Below are positions 19,083 through 27,757 of a stretch of 64,000 nucleotides of DNA, one piece after another. The translations under genes and the position numbers were made by a program. Positions within the stretch are counted from its first letter, which is position 1; each line of letters begins with the position of its first letter. The DNA is taken from NCBI GenBank assembly GCA_903826775.1, contig CAIKFU010000108.1, positions 96,710-160,709 on the forward strand, given 5' to 3'. This DNA comes from an uncultured beta proteobacterium. Its GTDB lineage: Bacteria; Pseudomonadota; Gammaproteobacteria; Burkholderiales; Burkholderiaceae. Under the pieces are notes generated by a model. The model searched no databases and had not been told where the DNA came from. It saw only the letters and a program-made list of their open reading frames with translations.

Positions 19083-20114
19083 ATGAGCTTCGCAAATTCA
19101 AAAACCAACTTGACTCAACTGGTGTTGTTTTCAGTTGCAACAGGGCTAATGCAAAACGCTATAGCGGCCACCGATCCTGGATTGGATCCGGATAACACGG
19201 TCTATAAACGCATGGTGACTCAAGGCCCTGCGACAAAAATTATCGAAACGTTATACAAGTGTCCTGTTACGGTTGCAAATCACCGTTTAAGTTCTGTTGG
19301 CCAAATCACTGCTACCGACGGAACGGTGATAACGATGCCTGCAGAAACCGCACTTCAAAAAGGCTTGGGACCCAAGAGCGCGGACCTGTATAGCGAGTGC
19401 GCACAGATAACGCCAAAAAATACCGCTGAAGTGTCTGCTGCGGGCGTTAATGTTGTCGAGGTTGATAAAGATGGCGAGGTTATTACCGGATATATCGTTG
19501 CGGATAACTATTATGAAATGTGGGTGAACGGAAAGCTGGTATCGGTTGATAACACGCCCTATACGCCGTTTAATTCAGCCATTGTGAAATTCAAGGTAAA
19601 AAGGCCGTATACGGTGACCTTTTTATTAGTCGACTGGGATGAGCATCTGGGGCTGGGCATGGAACAATTTCCAGTGCCGGTTACCGAAAAGACAAGCCAA
19701 TGGTATCCGGGGGATGGGGGTTTGATTGCTAAATTTAGCGATGGAACCGTTACGGACAGTTCATGGAAGGCGCAGACTTTTTATATTGCACCGTTAAATA
19801 GTCCGGATGAGGTGGTTGAAAAAGGGAATGTTCACGATACTCCGTTAAAGGGCAGGGTTCATCCATTTGCCAAAAAGCCAGATTGCCAGGATAAGTGCTT
19901 TGCTGTGCATTACCCAATTCCGAGCAATTGGCAGTCAAGGAGATTTAATGACTTGAATTGGCCACGCGCTTGGGAATACACAGATGAGGATATTGGTGTA
20001 AATGCACTTCCCGCATACACGCGCTATCCAGAGTTATTTGCTGGCGCTAGATGGATCTGGACGCAAAACTTGGTTTTAGACAATGTTGTTATTGCTCGAA
20101 AGACTGTCCGCTAG
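19083..20114 (+). CDS. Secreted protein of unknown function
   Basis: From the ATG at 19083 this is a 343-residue protein with a signal peptide (SFANSKTNLTQLVLFSVATG, ending near AIAA). The frame is open back to a GTG at 19020, but the downstream start gives a proper signal peptide. The mature protein has several cysteines (including DCQDKCF) and many aromatic residues. It contains a segment YYEMWVNGKLVSVDNTPYTPFN and a C-terminal NLDNVV-like ending (NLVLDNVVIARKT) that look like a jelly-roll or carbohydrate-binding fold. I do not recognise the family. It precedes the Gfo/Idh genes. Confidence 0.65.
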   Translation: MSFANSKTNLTQLVLFSVATGLMQNAIAATDPGLDPDNTVYKRMVTQGPATKIIETLYKCPVTVANHRLSSVGQITATDGTVITMPAETALQKGLGPKSADLYSECAQITPKNTAEVSAAGVNVVEVDKDGEVITGYIVADNYYEMWVNGKLVSVDNTPYTPFNSAIVKFKVKRPYTVTFLLVDWDEHLGLGMEQFPVPVTEKTSQWYPGDGGLIAKFSDGTVTDSSWKAQTFYIAPLNSPDEVVEKGNVHDTPLKGRVHPFAKKPDCQDKCFAVHYPIPSNWQSRRFNDLNWPRAWEYTDEDIGVNALPAYTRYPELFAGARWIWTQNLVLDNVVIARKTVR

Positions 20115-20166
20115 TGGGTGGTCGCATGATCGATAGAAGATACAAATAGAAATATATGGAGAAAAA

Positions 20167-21231
20167 ATGAAGCAAATTAATCTTGGAATTATCGGTACGG
20201 GTTGGTGTGGGGGCATTCGCGCTGAAACAGCGGGGCGCAATGCGTTGGTCAAGGATATTCACATTTCCGAAACCAATGAGGTGCGTCTAAAAGAGATGGC
20301 CAAGCTTGTGAATGCGAAGACGGCAACGACAAATTACCAAGATCTTTTGAAGATTGAGGATATCGATGCCATCATCATTTCCGCGACCCCAGAAACGACC
20401 CATTATCCAATGGCACGCGACGCGCTTCTTGCCGGTAAGCATGTTTTTCTTGAAAAGCCAATCGCATTGGAATTGGCAGAAGCTGATGAGTTGATTGCCT
20501 TAGCAAAAAAATCGAATCTTAAATTTACGATTGGTTATTCTCAGCGATTTAATCCGAAATTTGCCTATGTAAAAAAATCAATTACGACTGGGCAGATCGG
20601 TAAGCCGGTCAGTATTTTGGTTAGTCGCCACATTACCCGCAGTTTGGGCAAGAAAATTAGTGGCCGGGTAAAACTTTCTCCTGCTGCTATGGAGTCTACA
20701 CATGATTTGGACTTCGTTTTTTGGTGTTTGGAGCCCGCAAAACCGGTTAAGGTTTATTCGCAAGTGAACTATGGCGCGATGCGCGAATCTACTGGGGCCG
20801 ATATTCCTGATACCCAATGGATTACGGTCACTATGGATAGCGGCTTGTCGTTTGTGGTGGGTGGTGGTTGGAGTTTACCTCCAGGCTACCCCAATTTTTC
20901 CAGCACCTGGATAGAGTTTATTGGTACTGAAGGTGCTTTGTTGGTTGATGACAGTCATAAGGATGTTGTCCTCAATACCATGGAAAAGGGGATGCAGTTG
21001 CCGATGTCCACCATGCCAGGGGAGCAAGTTGATCATGTGTATGCAGGACCAATGGCTTATGAAACCATTCATTTCATCGAAGCGGTAGCGCTTGATCGTC
21101 CTGTGTTGGTTACTGGCGAACAGGCGCGGCAGGTCATGGAGGTTTATATGGCGGCCGATATTTCTGCTGAAACGGGCAATCCTGTGCATTTGCCTTTGCC
21201 TCAGGAAATGCTGAAAGTGGTAGCGGGTTAA
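20167..21231 (+). CDS. Gfo/Idh/MocA-family oxidoreductase
   Basis: This is a 354-residue NAD(P)-dependent dehydrogenase acting on sugars, inositols or related polyols and acids. The Rossmann motif is GIIGTGWCG near the start; the family EKP motif is in FLEKPIALE, and an active-site HDLD is in STHDLDFVFW. GGAGAAAAA precedes the ATG. The next gene encodes a related protein, sharing a GTEG(A/V)L.(V/I)DD(S/T)H motif, which suggests tandem duplication and perhaps a paired function. Confidence 0.9.
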   Translation: MKQINLGIIGTGWCGGIRAETAGRNALVKDIHISETNEVRLKEMAKLVNAKTATTNYQDLLKIEDIDAIIISATPETTHYPMARDALLAGKHVFLEKPIALELAEADELIALAKKSNLKFTIGYSQRFNPKFAYVKKSITTGQIGKPVSILVSRHITRSLGKKISGRVKLSPAAMESTHDLDFVFWCLEPAKPVKVYSQVNYGAMRESTGADIPDTQWITVTMDSGLSFVVGGGWSLPPGYPNFSSTWIEFIGTEGALLVDDSHKDVVLNTMEKGMQLPMSTMPGEQVDHVYAGPMAYETIHFIEAVALDRPVLVTGEQARQVMEVYMAADISAETGNPVHLPLPQEMLKVVAG

Positions 21232-21237
21232 TCGAGA

Positions 21238-22350
21238 ATGAGGGATCGCCAAGCAAAAAATATTGGGCTGGCAATTGTTGGTGCGGGTAGAGTAGGGTTG
21301 TTTCGGGGGGAAGTAGCCGCAAGGCATCCCCAAGTTAGTTGGATTGGAATTGCAGAAAAGAATCCAGAGAGAGCGAAGTTTGTCGCCGAAAAACTCAAAG
21401 CCGATTTTGTTACTGATGACTATCTTGAGTTACTCAATCGCCCCGAGGTCAATGCGACGATAATTTCCACGGATGAGCATCTGCATGTCGCCCCCGTCCT
21501 TGCAGCGGTTGAGCGTAAGCATTCGTTGATGATCGAAAAACCGCTTGCAACCGATTTGGGTGACTCGGCGAAGGTTCTTGCTGCCATTGAGGCGGCGGGA
21601 GTGGATGCGGTGGTGGGTTATACGCAGCGCTTTCGCCGGCGTTGGTTGGCTGCAAAAGAAAAAGTTAGAACAGGCCAGCTTGGGGATGTCACTTTGGTTT
21701 CTTCGCGCGCATTTATGAATCGCTTGGTGGCGATCGATAACTATAAGCGTACGGATCATCCTGAAAAAATATCACCCATGGTTATTTCTGGAACCCATGC
21801 GCTTGATATCGTTATGTGGATGATGGAGGGGAAAACCCCTGTCGAGATTTATGCGCGTTCTATAAGCAAGGCACTTGGACCAGAGTGGAATGGAATTGAT
21901 GCAACGTCTGGAGTTATTACCTTTTCGGATGGAACAATTTACCAGTCAACCATTTCATGGGCTCTTCCAGTAGTTTGGCCAGGCGCAGTCTATAGTCTAG
22001 ATGTGGGAATTGTTGGTACGGAAGGTGTGCTGACGATCGATGACACTCATAGGGATATTGTGTTGGCTACGAGTAAATCTCAGGGTGAGGGGTACGCTCC
22101 AGATGCAGCACGTCGAGTCGATTTTATGGGAAGCTATCCCCCGGGAGATATGGCAATGGGAGAATTGCGCGGACCCATGCGTGAAGAAACTGAGTCGTGG
22201 CTTAATCGTGTTTCATTGAACTTACCGACACCAGCAGCAACCGCTGCTGAGGCGCATCGAAATCTCATGCTGACCAAAGCATTCGATTTATCAGCAAGAT
22301 TAAAAAAACCGATCAAACTCCCAATTGGTCCCGAGGACGATATTTATTGA
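21238..22350 (+). CDS. Gfo/Idh/MocA-family oxidoreductase, paralogue of the preceding gene
   Basis: This is a 370-residue dehydrogenase with GAGRVGLFRGEVA as the nucleotide-binding motif, EKPLATD, and GTHALDIVMW at the active-site histidine. It begins 6 bases after its paralogue. Shared motifs (GY(S/T)QRF, GTEG.L..DD.H) show that the two are related, while the lengths differ by 16 residues. With the Bug receptor downstream they form a three-gene uptake and oxidation cluster. The substrate is not known. Confidence 0.9.
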   Translation: MRDRQAKNIGLAIVGAGRVGLFRGEVAARHPQVSWIGIAEKNPERAKFVAEKLKADFVTDDYLELLNRPEVNATIISTDEHLHVAPVLAAVERKHSLMIEKPLATDLGDSAKVLAAIEAAGVDAVVGYTQRFRRRWLAAKEKVRTGQLGDVTLVSSRAFMNRLVAIDNYKRTDHPEKISPMVISGTHALDIVMWMMEGKTPVEIYARSISKALGPEWNGIDATSGVITFSDGTIYQSTISWALPVVWPGAVYSLDVGIVGTEGVLTIDDTHRDIVLATSKSQGEGYAPDAARRVDFMGSYPPGDMAMGELRGPMREETESWLNRVSLNLPTPAATAAEAHRNLMLTKAFDLSARLKKPIKLPIGPEDDIY

Positions 22351-22380
22351 ATTCATTAATTGAATGTGTGGAAGAGACAA

Positions 22381-23379
22381 GTGAAGACTAAAAATTCTAG
22401 AAATCGAATCACAGTAATATTTGCAGCCTTAGTGATGGGGTTAGGTTTTACGATGGGCGTTATGGCGCAATCCGCCTACCCCAATAAGCCAATTAAGATG
22501 ATTATTCCGTTTGCTCCTGGTGGCGCATCTGATTTTATTGGGAGAATCCTTGCCGTCAAGATGGGGGAGATTTTAGGCCAGCAAATCGTGGTTGATAACC
22601 GATCAGGCGCAGCGGGAAATATCGGAATGGAGATTGCCGCTAAATCTGCTGCAGATGGGTATACGATATTTTTAGGCAATATTGGAACGGCGGCTATTAA
22701 TCCAGCGCTCTTTCCGAGTTTAAATATCAACCCCCTAAGGGATTTTGATGTGGTGACAGAAGTTGCCGATGTTCCTAGTGCATTAATCGGAAATTTGGAT
22801 TTCCCGCCCAACAATGTGCATGAGTTGGTAACTTACTTGAAAGAGAATCCCGGAAAGTTTAATTTTGCTACTCCTGGAGGTGGTAGCGCAAATCGTCTTG
22901 AGATGGAGATCTTCATGAAGACGGTGGGTGCGAAAATGGTTCATGTGCCTTATAAAGGTGGCGGCGGACCGGCAGCGATTGGTGTCATTGGTGGTGAAAC
23001 CCAGTTGATGTTTAATACCCTGCCTTCAGTAAAGCAATTTATGATTGCCAATAAGGTAAAAAGTTACGCGGTTACCAGTGCAACAAGACAACCCGGATTG
23101 CCCAACGTTCCGACGATGTTGGAGTTGGGTTATCCGGATTTGGTTACCGGATCCTGGCAGTGTATTTTTGTACCGATAGGTACATCGAGCGCTATCGTGA
23201 AGACGTTATTTGCAGCAATTACCAAAGCGCTTGATACGCCAGAAATGAAAGAACGCATTTCTAACGGCGGAGCTAACGTTGTTCTGAGTAAATCTCCTGA
23301 GGCAGCAAAAGGTTTTGTTAGTGCAGAAATTCAGCGTTGGGGAAAAGTCGTCAAGGAGTCGGGCACTACCCCTGATTAG
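22381..23379 (+). CDS. Bug/TctC-type periplasmic solute receptor
   Basis: This is a Bug-family receptor of about 332 residues. I chose the GTG at 22381 because GGAAGAG lies just upstream; the frame is open back to a TTG at 22360. A signal peptide (ALVMGLGFTMGVMAQ) is followed by YPNKPIKMIIPFAPGGASD. No membrane subunits are adjacent. It lies 30 bases downstream of the tandem oxidoreductases and so probably binds their substrate or a relative. Confidence 0.88.
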   Translation: MKTKNSRNRITVIFAALVMGLGFTMGVMAQSAYPNKPIKMIIPFAPGGASDFIGRILAVKMGEILGQQIVVDNRSGAAGNIGMEIAAKSAADGYTIFLGNIGTAAINPALFPSLNINPLRDFDVVTEVADVPSALIGNLDFPPNNVHELVTYLKENPGKFNFATPGGGSANRLEMEIFMKTVGAKMVHVPYKGGGGPAAIGVIGGETQLMFNTLPSVKQFMIANKVKSYAVTSATRQPGLPNVPTMLELGYPDLVTGSWQCIFVPIGTSSAIVKTLFAAITKALDTPEMKERISNGGANVVLSKSPEAAKGFVSAEIQRWGKVVKESGTTPD

Positions 23380-23392
23380 TTTTTGACGAAGT

Positions 23393-23423
23393 GAAAAGTG
23401 GGCGGACGATTGATCCACTTTTC
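23393..23423. terminator. Hairpin between two convergent operons
   Basis: A perfect 9-base stem (GAAAAGTGG at 23393-23401, CCACTTTTC at 23415-23423) with a 13-base loop lies directly after the rightward Bug receptor gene, in the 152-base gap before the leftward oxidoreductase. The U-tract is poor; it may work as an end-of-operon structure. Confidence 0.45.
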
Positions 23424-23531
23424 CAATTGGCTGCACAACCTTCATTATTTACAGGGTTTCCTTTACGGCAAATCATTTGAATTTGGGCTCGTCCTTGTTT
23501 AAGCGGAAAGCCACACAAAGAAATGGTTTGA

Positions 23532-24515
23532 TTATTTAACCGCAACCATTTTTTGTGAGTTTACGGACGTAACGATTGCCTCGAACAGGGAAATGGCATG
23601 CCCCATCTCCTTGGGGCTGATCGGGTATGGTATTGCTGCGCGGTCAGGAGTGGGTATTGCTTTTGCGAACGCTTCAAGTTCTGCGCATACGGAATCCATC
23701 GCGGGGTTGATGAACCGCTCTGTTCTTCCTCCTCGGAATCGAACCACCACTTCATTTTCCCCAAGCGCCTCGACAGAGGCTTCATCCCCAAATACATGGA
23801 CTCTCCAAAATATGGGTGTAGCCCTGACCATTGCAAAGTATCCGCTGATGCCATTTTTAAATCGAACGGAGACGGATGTTGCATCCCTTGGGTCTTTTCC
23901 AGTTCTCATGCTGCTCACCATGGCCGTTACTTCTTGCGCAGGTCCGGCGATATTGACAAAAGCGTCGATGATGTGAATGCCCGTTCCGGTTAGTCCGCCC
24001 GCAGGGGATTCCTCGGGAAGATCTCTCCATTGTGAGAAAAATTTCGTTGAATGCTCATTGCTGTAGTGGCCTTCTACATGGAGAATTTCTCCGAGCGCTT
24101 TGCTTTGAACGATTTCCCTAAGCTTAACCATGGAAGGCCAAAATCGTTTATTTTGGCCAACGGCTAAAGTAACGCCATTCTCTTGGCAAGCAGCTATTGC
24201 TTGTTGAGCGTCCTCATGGGTTAGCGCTAAAGGTTTCTCGCAAAAGACGTGCTTGCCAGCTTTTGCAGCCGCAATGATTTGCTCTGCATGAAGGGTGTGT
24301 GGCGTTGCCAAAACAACCGCCTGAATGCTTTTGTCTTGAAGCGCGTCTTCAAATTCGCTCGCTAATTGCATGCCTTGAATATTTGCAAACTCCAAAGTAG
24401 CTGGATCAATCTCCTTCGTTACACCAAGGCTAAAGCGAATTTCAGTGTTGCCTTGAACAGATTTAGCCAGATTTTTACCCCACCAGCCAAGTCCAATTAT
24501 TGCTGCGTTAATCAT
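23532..24515 (-). CDS. Gfo/Idh/MocA-family oxidoreductase, last gene of a leftward operon
   Basis: This is a 327-residue dehydrogenase with the nucleotide motif GLGWWGKNLA, EKPLALT, and an active-site histidine in GTGIHIIDAFV. It is the last of five leftward genes (27-kb to 23-kb region) that read Bug receptor, DctP-like protein, beta-hydroxyacid dehydrogenase, enolase-superfamily enzyme and this oxidoreductase. The substrate is probably a sugar acid or derivative, judged from its neighbours. Confidence 0.9.
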   Translation of the reverse strand: MINAAIIGLGWWGKNLAKSVQGNTEIRFSLGVTKEIDPATLEFANIQGMQLASEFEDALQDKSIQAVVLATPHTLHAEQIIAAAKAGKHVFCEKPLALTHEDAQQAIAACQENGVTLAVGQNKRFWPSMVKLREIVQSKALGEILHVEGHYSNEHSTKFFSQWRDLPEESPAGGLTGTGIHIIDAFVNIAGPAQEVTAMVSSMRTGKDPRDATSVSVRFKNGISGYFAMVRATPIFWRVHVFGDEASVEALGENEVVVRFRGGRTERFINPAMDSVCAELEAFAKAIPTPDRAAIPYPISPKEMGHAISLFEAIVTSVNSQKMVAVK

Positions 24516-24547
24516 CGTGATCAGTCTTTATTAAGTGAAATGAAAAA

Positions 24548-25672
24548 TTAAATCAACAGCCTATTTACTGCAAGTTCATCAACCTCAATCCCAAGTCCTG
24601 GGGATTTAGAGATTGTATAGACCCCATTTTTTGGGGTGGGTGGGGTTTTTACTACATCCTCTGCAAGATATAAGTGACTTGGACTGACGCCCCAATTGAC
24701 ATTATTCAGTACGGCACTTAATTGCAGAAGAGCAGCAGATGCAATGCCTGTTTCGGCAATTTTTCCCGAAAGGTTAATTTGCAAGTTGAGCGATTCGCAA
24801 ATATTTCCGGCGGCAATCACACCGCTGATACCGCCTAGTTTTAATGTTTTCAGAGATACCCCTGAAATTTTTTCCGCGGCGTATTTCAAGATATCCTGGG
24901 AGGAAGTGATTGATTCGTCAAGTCCGACTTGAACGATATTTAATTTGATGAGCTGCCTTAATCCATCAAGGTCATCTTTTGCCAGAGGTTGTTCTAGAAA
25001 CTCAAAATCGGCGGGTGCAACCGCTTCAGAGTAATCAATAGCTTGTTTGCAGGTATAGCCTGTGTTTGCGTCGCCACAAAGACGTACTTCTCCCCCTAGC
25101 GCCGAACGCAGAGCCAAAGTTGATTCGATATCTTCTTGGAGTGATTTGACGCCCAATTTGATTTTGAAGAATCGATATCCTTGATCGTAGCGAATTTTTG
25201 CTTCCTCAATATCGGATTTAATGGATTGGGTTCCAATAAGCCAAAGTGGTGCAACTGATTCTCTTCGCATTCCGCCAATGAGCATGTGGGTTGGAACTCC
25301 AAGATGTTGCCCTGCTAGGTCGTATAAAGCCACGTCAACCGCACCTATCGCACTTTTTCCTTTTTTTGCGATTCGAAATAGTGCTGAGGTGATGCCGGAT
25401 AAATCCAGCGCATTTTTTCTTAATAGATATGGGGCGATTTCCGAATTAAAAATCCCAACCATATCTTGCAAAGTAGCGCCACCATGACTTGGTGCAGCAG
25501 GCGCTTCGCCCCAGCCTACCAACCCGCTATCCGATTCAATGCGTATAAGCAAATTGTCTGAATGGCGAATCTCAATTCCGGACATGAGCATGGGTTTAAT
25601 CAGAGGAAGCCTGACACCAAAGGCGTCTACGCGCTTAATCAACAGCGGCGCAATTTCATTTTTTTTAATCAT
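24548..25672 (-). CDS. Enolase-superfamily enzyme, mandelate racemase/muconate lactonizing type
   Basis: This is a protein of about 374 residues of the muconate-cycloisomerase subgroup. It shows the catalytic KxK (FFKIKLG), metal ligands in order in GDANTGY, FLEQPL and GLDES, and the second catalytic lysine in VSLKTLKLGG. Members isomerise or racemise acids or cyclise muconates. The frame also allows an ATG at 25693; the later ATG gives the usual short N-terminus, but neither has a good ribosome site. Operon context points to sugar-acid or aromatic-acid catabolism. Confidence 0.88.
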   Translation of the reverse strand: MIKKNEIAPLLIKRVDAFGVRLPLIKPMLMSGIEIRHSDNLLIRIESDSGLVGWGEAPAAPSHGGATLQDMVGIFNSEIAPYLLRKNALDLSGITSALFRIAKKGKSAIGAVDVALYDLAGQHLGVPTHMLIGGMRRESVAPLWLIGTQSIKSDIEEAKIRYDQGYRFFKIKLGVKSLQEDIESTLALRSALGGEVRLCGDANTGYTCKQAIDYSEAVAPADFEFLEQPLAKDDLDGLRQLIKLNIVQVGLDESITSSQDILKYAAEKISGVSLKTLKLGGISGVIAAGNICESLNLQINLSGKIAETGIASAALLQLSAVLNNVNWGVSPSHLYLAEDVVKTPPTPKNGVYTISKSPGLGIEVDELAVNRLLI

Positions 25673-25721
25673 ATTTAATTCGTTGCCATACATGGAAATT
25701 GGGAGGCGGTGTTATTGGTTT

Positions 25722-26597
25722 TTAAATTGCATTGCGACGAATCGCTTCATAAATGATTGCGTTATCCATTTTTTCTTCCCCTTGTTCAACGCAGGATTTA
25801 AGCAATCGGATATACATATTTGCTAAAGGGAGGTGTTGGTTGGAATTTTTAGCTAAGTCCTGAATGAGGCTGAAATCCTTGAGGCTTTGGTCTACACGAC
25901 TTTGCGGCTTTTGGTAATTACGTTGAATCATTAGGGGTCCCTTGATTTTCATTACGCTTGAAGCAGCAGCTGAGTGTTGAAATATATTCAGTAGCTTTTC
26001 CGGGTCAAGGCCAATGCTGTTTCCAAAACTCAAGCCCTCGGCTAGAGAGGCACGGTGAAGTCCTAGAACCAAATTAATGGCAAGCTTGGCTTTGCTTGCA
26101 TCGCCAACATTGCCTATGTAGTGCCGATTTGGGCACAGCAAGTCCAAGAGATTGGACAATTCATTGCATAAATCGATGGATCCGCCCATTAGGCCTAAGC
26201 AATCACCTTTTGTTACCTGCATGCTAGTTCCTGAAATGGGTAGCTCGAGAAATGGGAGGTGGGCGTTGGCGCAACGTAGTGAGATTCTTAAAAGCTGCTC
26301 GGGGTCGCAAGTGCTTGTACAGATGATTTTAGGGGGTGATGCAGTTTGGCAACCATCAGCCAATCCATTCGGCGAAAAGATGGCTTCTTCAACTTGATTG
26401 GTATCAAAAACGCAAAGCAATATTACCGAGCATGCTTGAGCCAATTCAGATAGGCTGTTGGCTATCCGATTGGTGCCGAACTCTGCACAGCGATCCGGAT
26501 TTGGATCGTATCCCATCAAGCGGTATTGAGGATCTTTTATCCTGCTGGCAAATGCCTGACCCATTAGCCCCAAGCCAACGATTCCAATTGTTTCCAT
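25722..26597 (-). CDS. NAD(P)-dependent beta-hydroxyacid dehydrogenase
   Basis: This 291-residue protein belongs to the 3-hydroxyisobutyrate/tartronate semialdehyde dehydrogenase family. It has a Rossmann motif GLGLMGQAFA at the N-terminus, the substrate-binding PISGTSMQVTKGDCLGLMGG, and the catalytic lysine region GDASKAKLAINLVLG. Such enzymes oxidise or reduce short beta-hydroxy acids. It lies between the enolase-superfamily enzyme and the DctP-like gene in the leftward operon. Confidence 0.88.
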   Translation of the reverse strand: METIGIVGLGLMGQAFASRIKDPQYRLMGYDPNPDRCAEFGTNRIANSLSELAQACSVILLCVFDTNQVEEAIFSPNGLADGCQTASPPKIICTSTCDPEQLLRISLRCANAHLPFLELPISGTSMQVTKGDCLGLMGGSIDLCNELSNLLDLLCPNRHYIGNVGDASKAKLAINLVLGLHRASLAEGLSFGNSIGLDPEKLLNIFQHSAAASSVMKIKGPLMIQRNYQKPQSRVDQSLKDFSLIQDLAKNSNQHLPLANMYIRLLKSCVEQGEEKMDNAIIYEAIRRNAI

Positions 26598-26637
26598 AGT
26601 TGATGCCAGATTTAAGGTAAAGGTTGAAGTCTATGCA

Positions 26638-27756
26638 TCAAGGTAATAGGTCAGTAAAAGGACTGTCTATCGTTTCTTGCATCAGTTGATCTGCTGTCCA
26701 GGATTCGTATTTTTGCGTTTGAGAGCGAATCACTGAAACCATTTCCTTGGCTGGGTAGTTTCCTTTTTCAAGTCGTGCGATCAGGCTTGATTCAACGCCC
26801 CCCACTTTTTCCTTCCAGCGGATTTGTTCTGCATTGCTCAGGGAGATAAATTGCATTCCCGATTTTTTAAACTCTTCACGGGCTTTTGCTCCAGCAAGCC
26901 CATAAAATAATTGCGCTCCGGCTTGAGCCAAACTTCTGAGCCATTGGTTGAATATCGGTTTTAGTTCAGGCGTTAGGCGATTAAAGAAATCTCTGGATAG
27001 CCCATATTCAAGATTTACCCTAACCAGATTTGCCGAGGTTCGGAATTTGGCGCTTCGATAGATGCCGACGGTATGGGCGGCACTATCGGAGATCGACATT
27101 GCGAAAACTGTATCTGATTCAAATTGCTGTTTTGCTTCTGGGGTGCTGCATCCAATGGGTATGGCTCCTAAGGCTGCAAACACTTCGGATTCAACGCCAT
27201 TGCTGCACGCTATCTTTTTTCCAGCGATATCTTCAAGGGACCGAATGGGCTCCTTGCTAAATAGGTTGTATTCGCTGGTTGCCACCATGCGGCCCATGAG
27301 GACGCCTTGACGTTCAAAATCGGGTCGAAAGTACTGTTGATACAGCGCTTCAGAAACTGCCGTAGCTACTTCAGCAGACGGGAATATAAATGGCAAACTT
27401 AACGTCTGCGCGGCTGGAAACGCCTTGTCATCCCATGCGGAATATACGGGGCACATGTCGGTGAGGCCATTTTTAAGCGCTTCAATGCCATCCCTTTCCT
27501 TGTGCAAGGAACCACTCCAGTGGCCCTCTACCTTAATTGCGCCGCCGGTCATGATTTCAAGGCGTTTAAATGCTGGCTCAAATACGTCTTTTACTGCAGG
27601 TGATGATCCTGGAATGTGGGCGCTGATTCGTAACGTAAGTTCAGTATTCCTGTTGCCGTGAATTTCGGATGCACAGTCGAGCCATTTTCGCGCAACGGTA
27701 GTTTTGCTAAGAACCTCCTCAACCGAATCATCCGAACCAATTTGTAAGCCATCCAT
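26638..27756 (-). CDS. DctP-like TRAP solute-binding protein without a signal peptide
   Basis: Residues from about 40 onward form a DctP-type TRAP receptor (LTLRISAHIPGSS, WSGSLHKERDGIEALKNGLTDM, ARLEKGNYPAKEM). Unusually, the first 40 residues (MDGLQIGSDDSVEEVL..) are hydrophilic, with no signal peptide, and no DctQ/DctM genes are near. The ATG follows the Bug receptor stop by one base, and no earlier start in frame is visible. It may be a cytoplasmic binding or regulatory protein, or its start may be wrong or damaged. It is not an obvious pseudogene, since the frame is full length. Confidence 0.7.
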   Translation of the reverse strand: MDGLQIGSDDSVEEVLSKTTVARKWLDCASEIHGNRNTELTLRISAHIPGSSPAVKDVFEPAFKRLEIMTGGAIKVEGHWSGSLHKERDGIEALKNGLTDMCPVYSAWDDKAFPAAQTLSLPFIFPSAEVATAVSEALYQQYFRPDFERQGVLMGRMVATSEYNLFSKEPIRSLEDIAGKKIACSNGVESEVFAALGAIPIGCSTPEAKQQFESDTVFAMSISDSAAHTVGIYRSAKFRTSANLVRVNLEYGLSRDFFNRLTPELKPIFNQWLRSLAQAGAQLFYGLAGAKAREEFKKSGMQFISLSNAEQIRWKEKVGGVESSLIARLEKGNYPAKEMVSVIRSQTQKYESWTADQLMQETIDSPFTDLLP

Positions 27757-27757
27757 G

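Noticed and set aside
23593..23993. Two frames of 127 and 131 codons on the plus strand
   Set aside because: Both are opposite the Gfo/Idh oxidoreductase gene, which has full family motifs.
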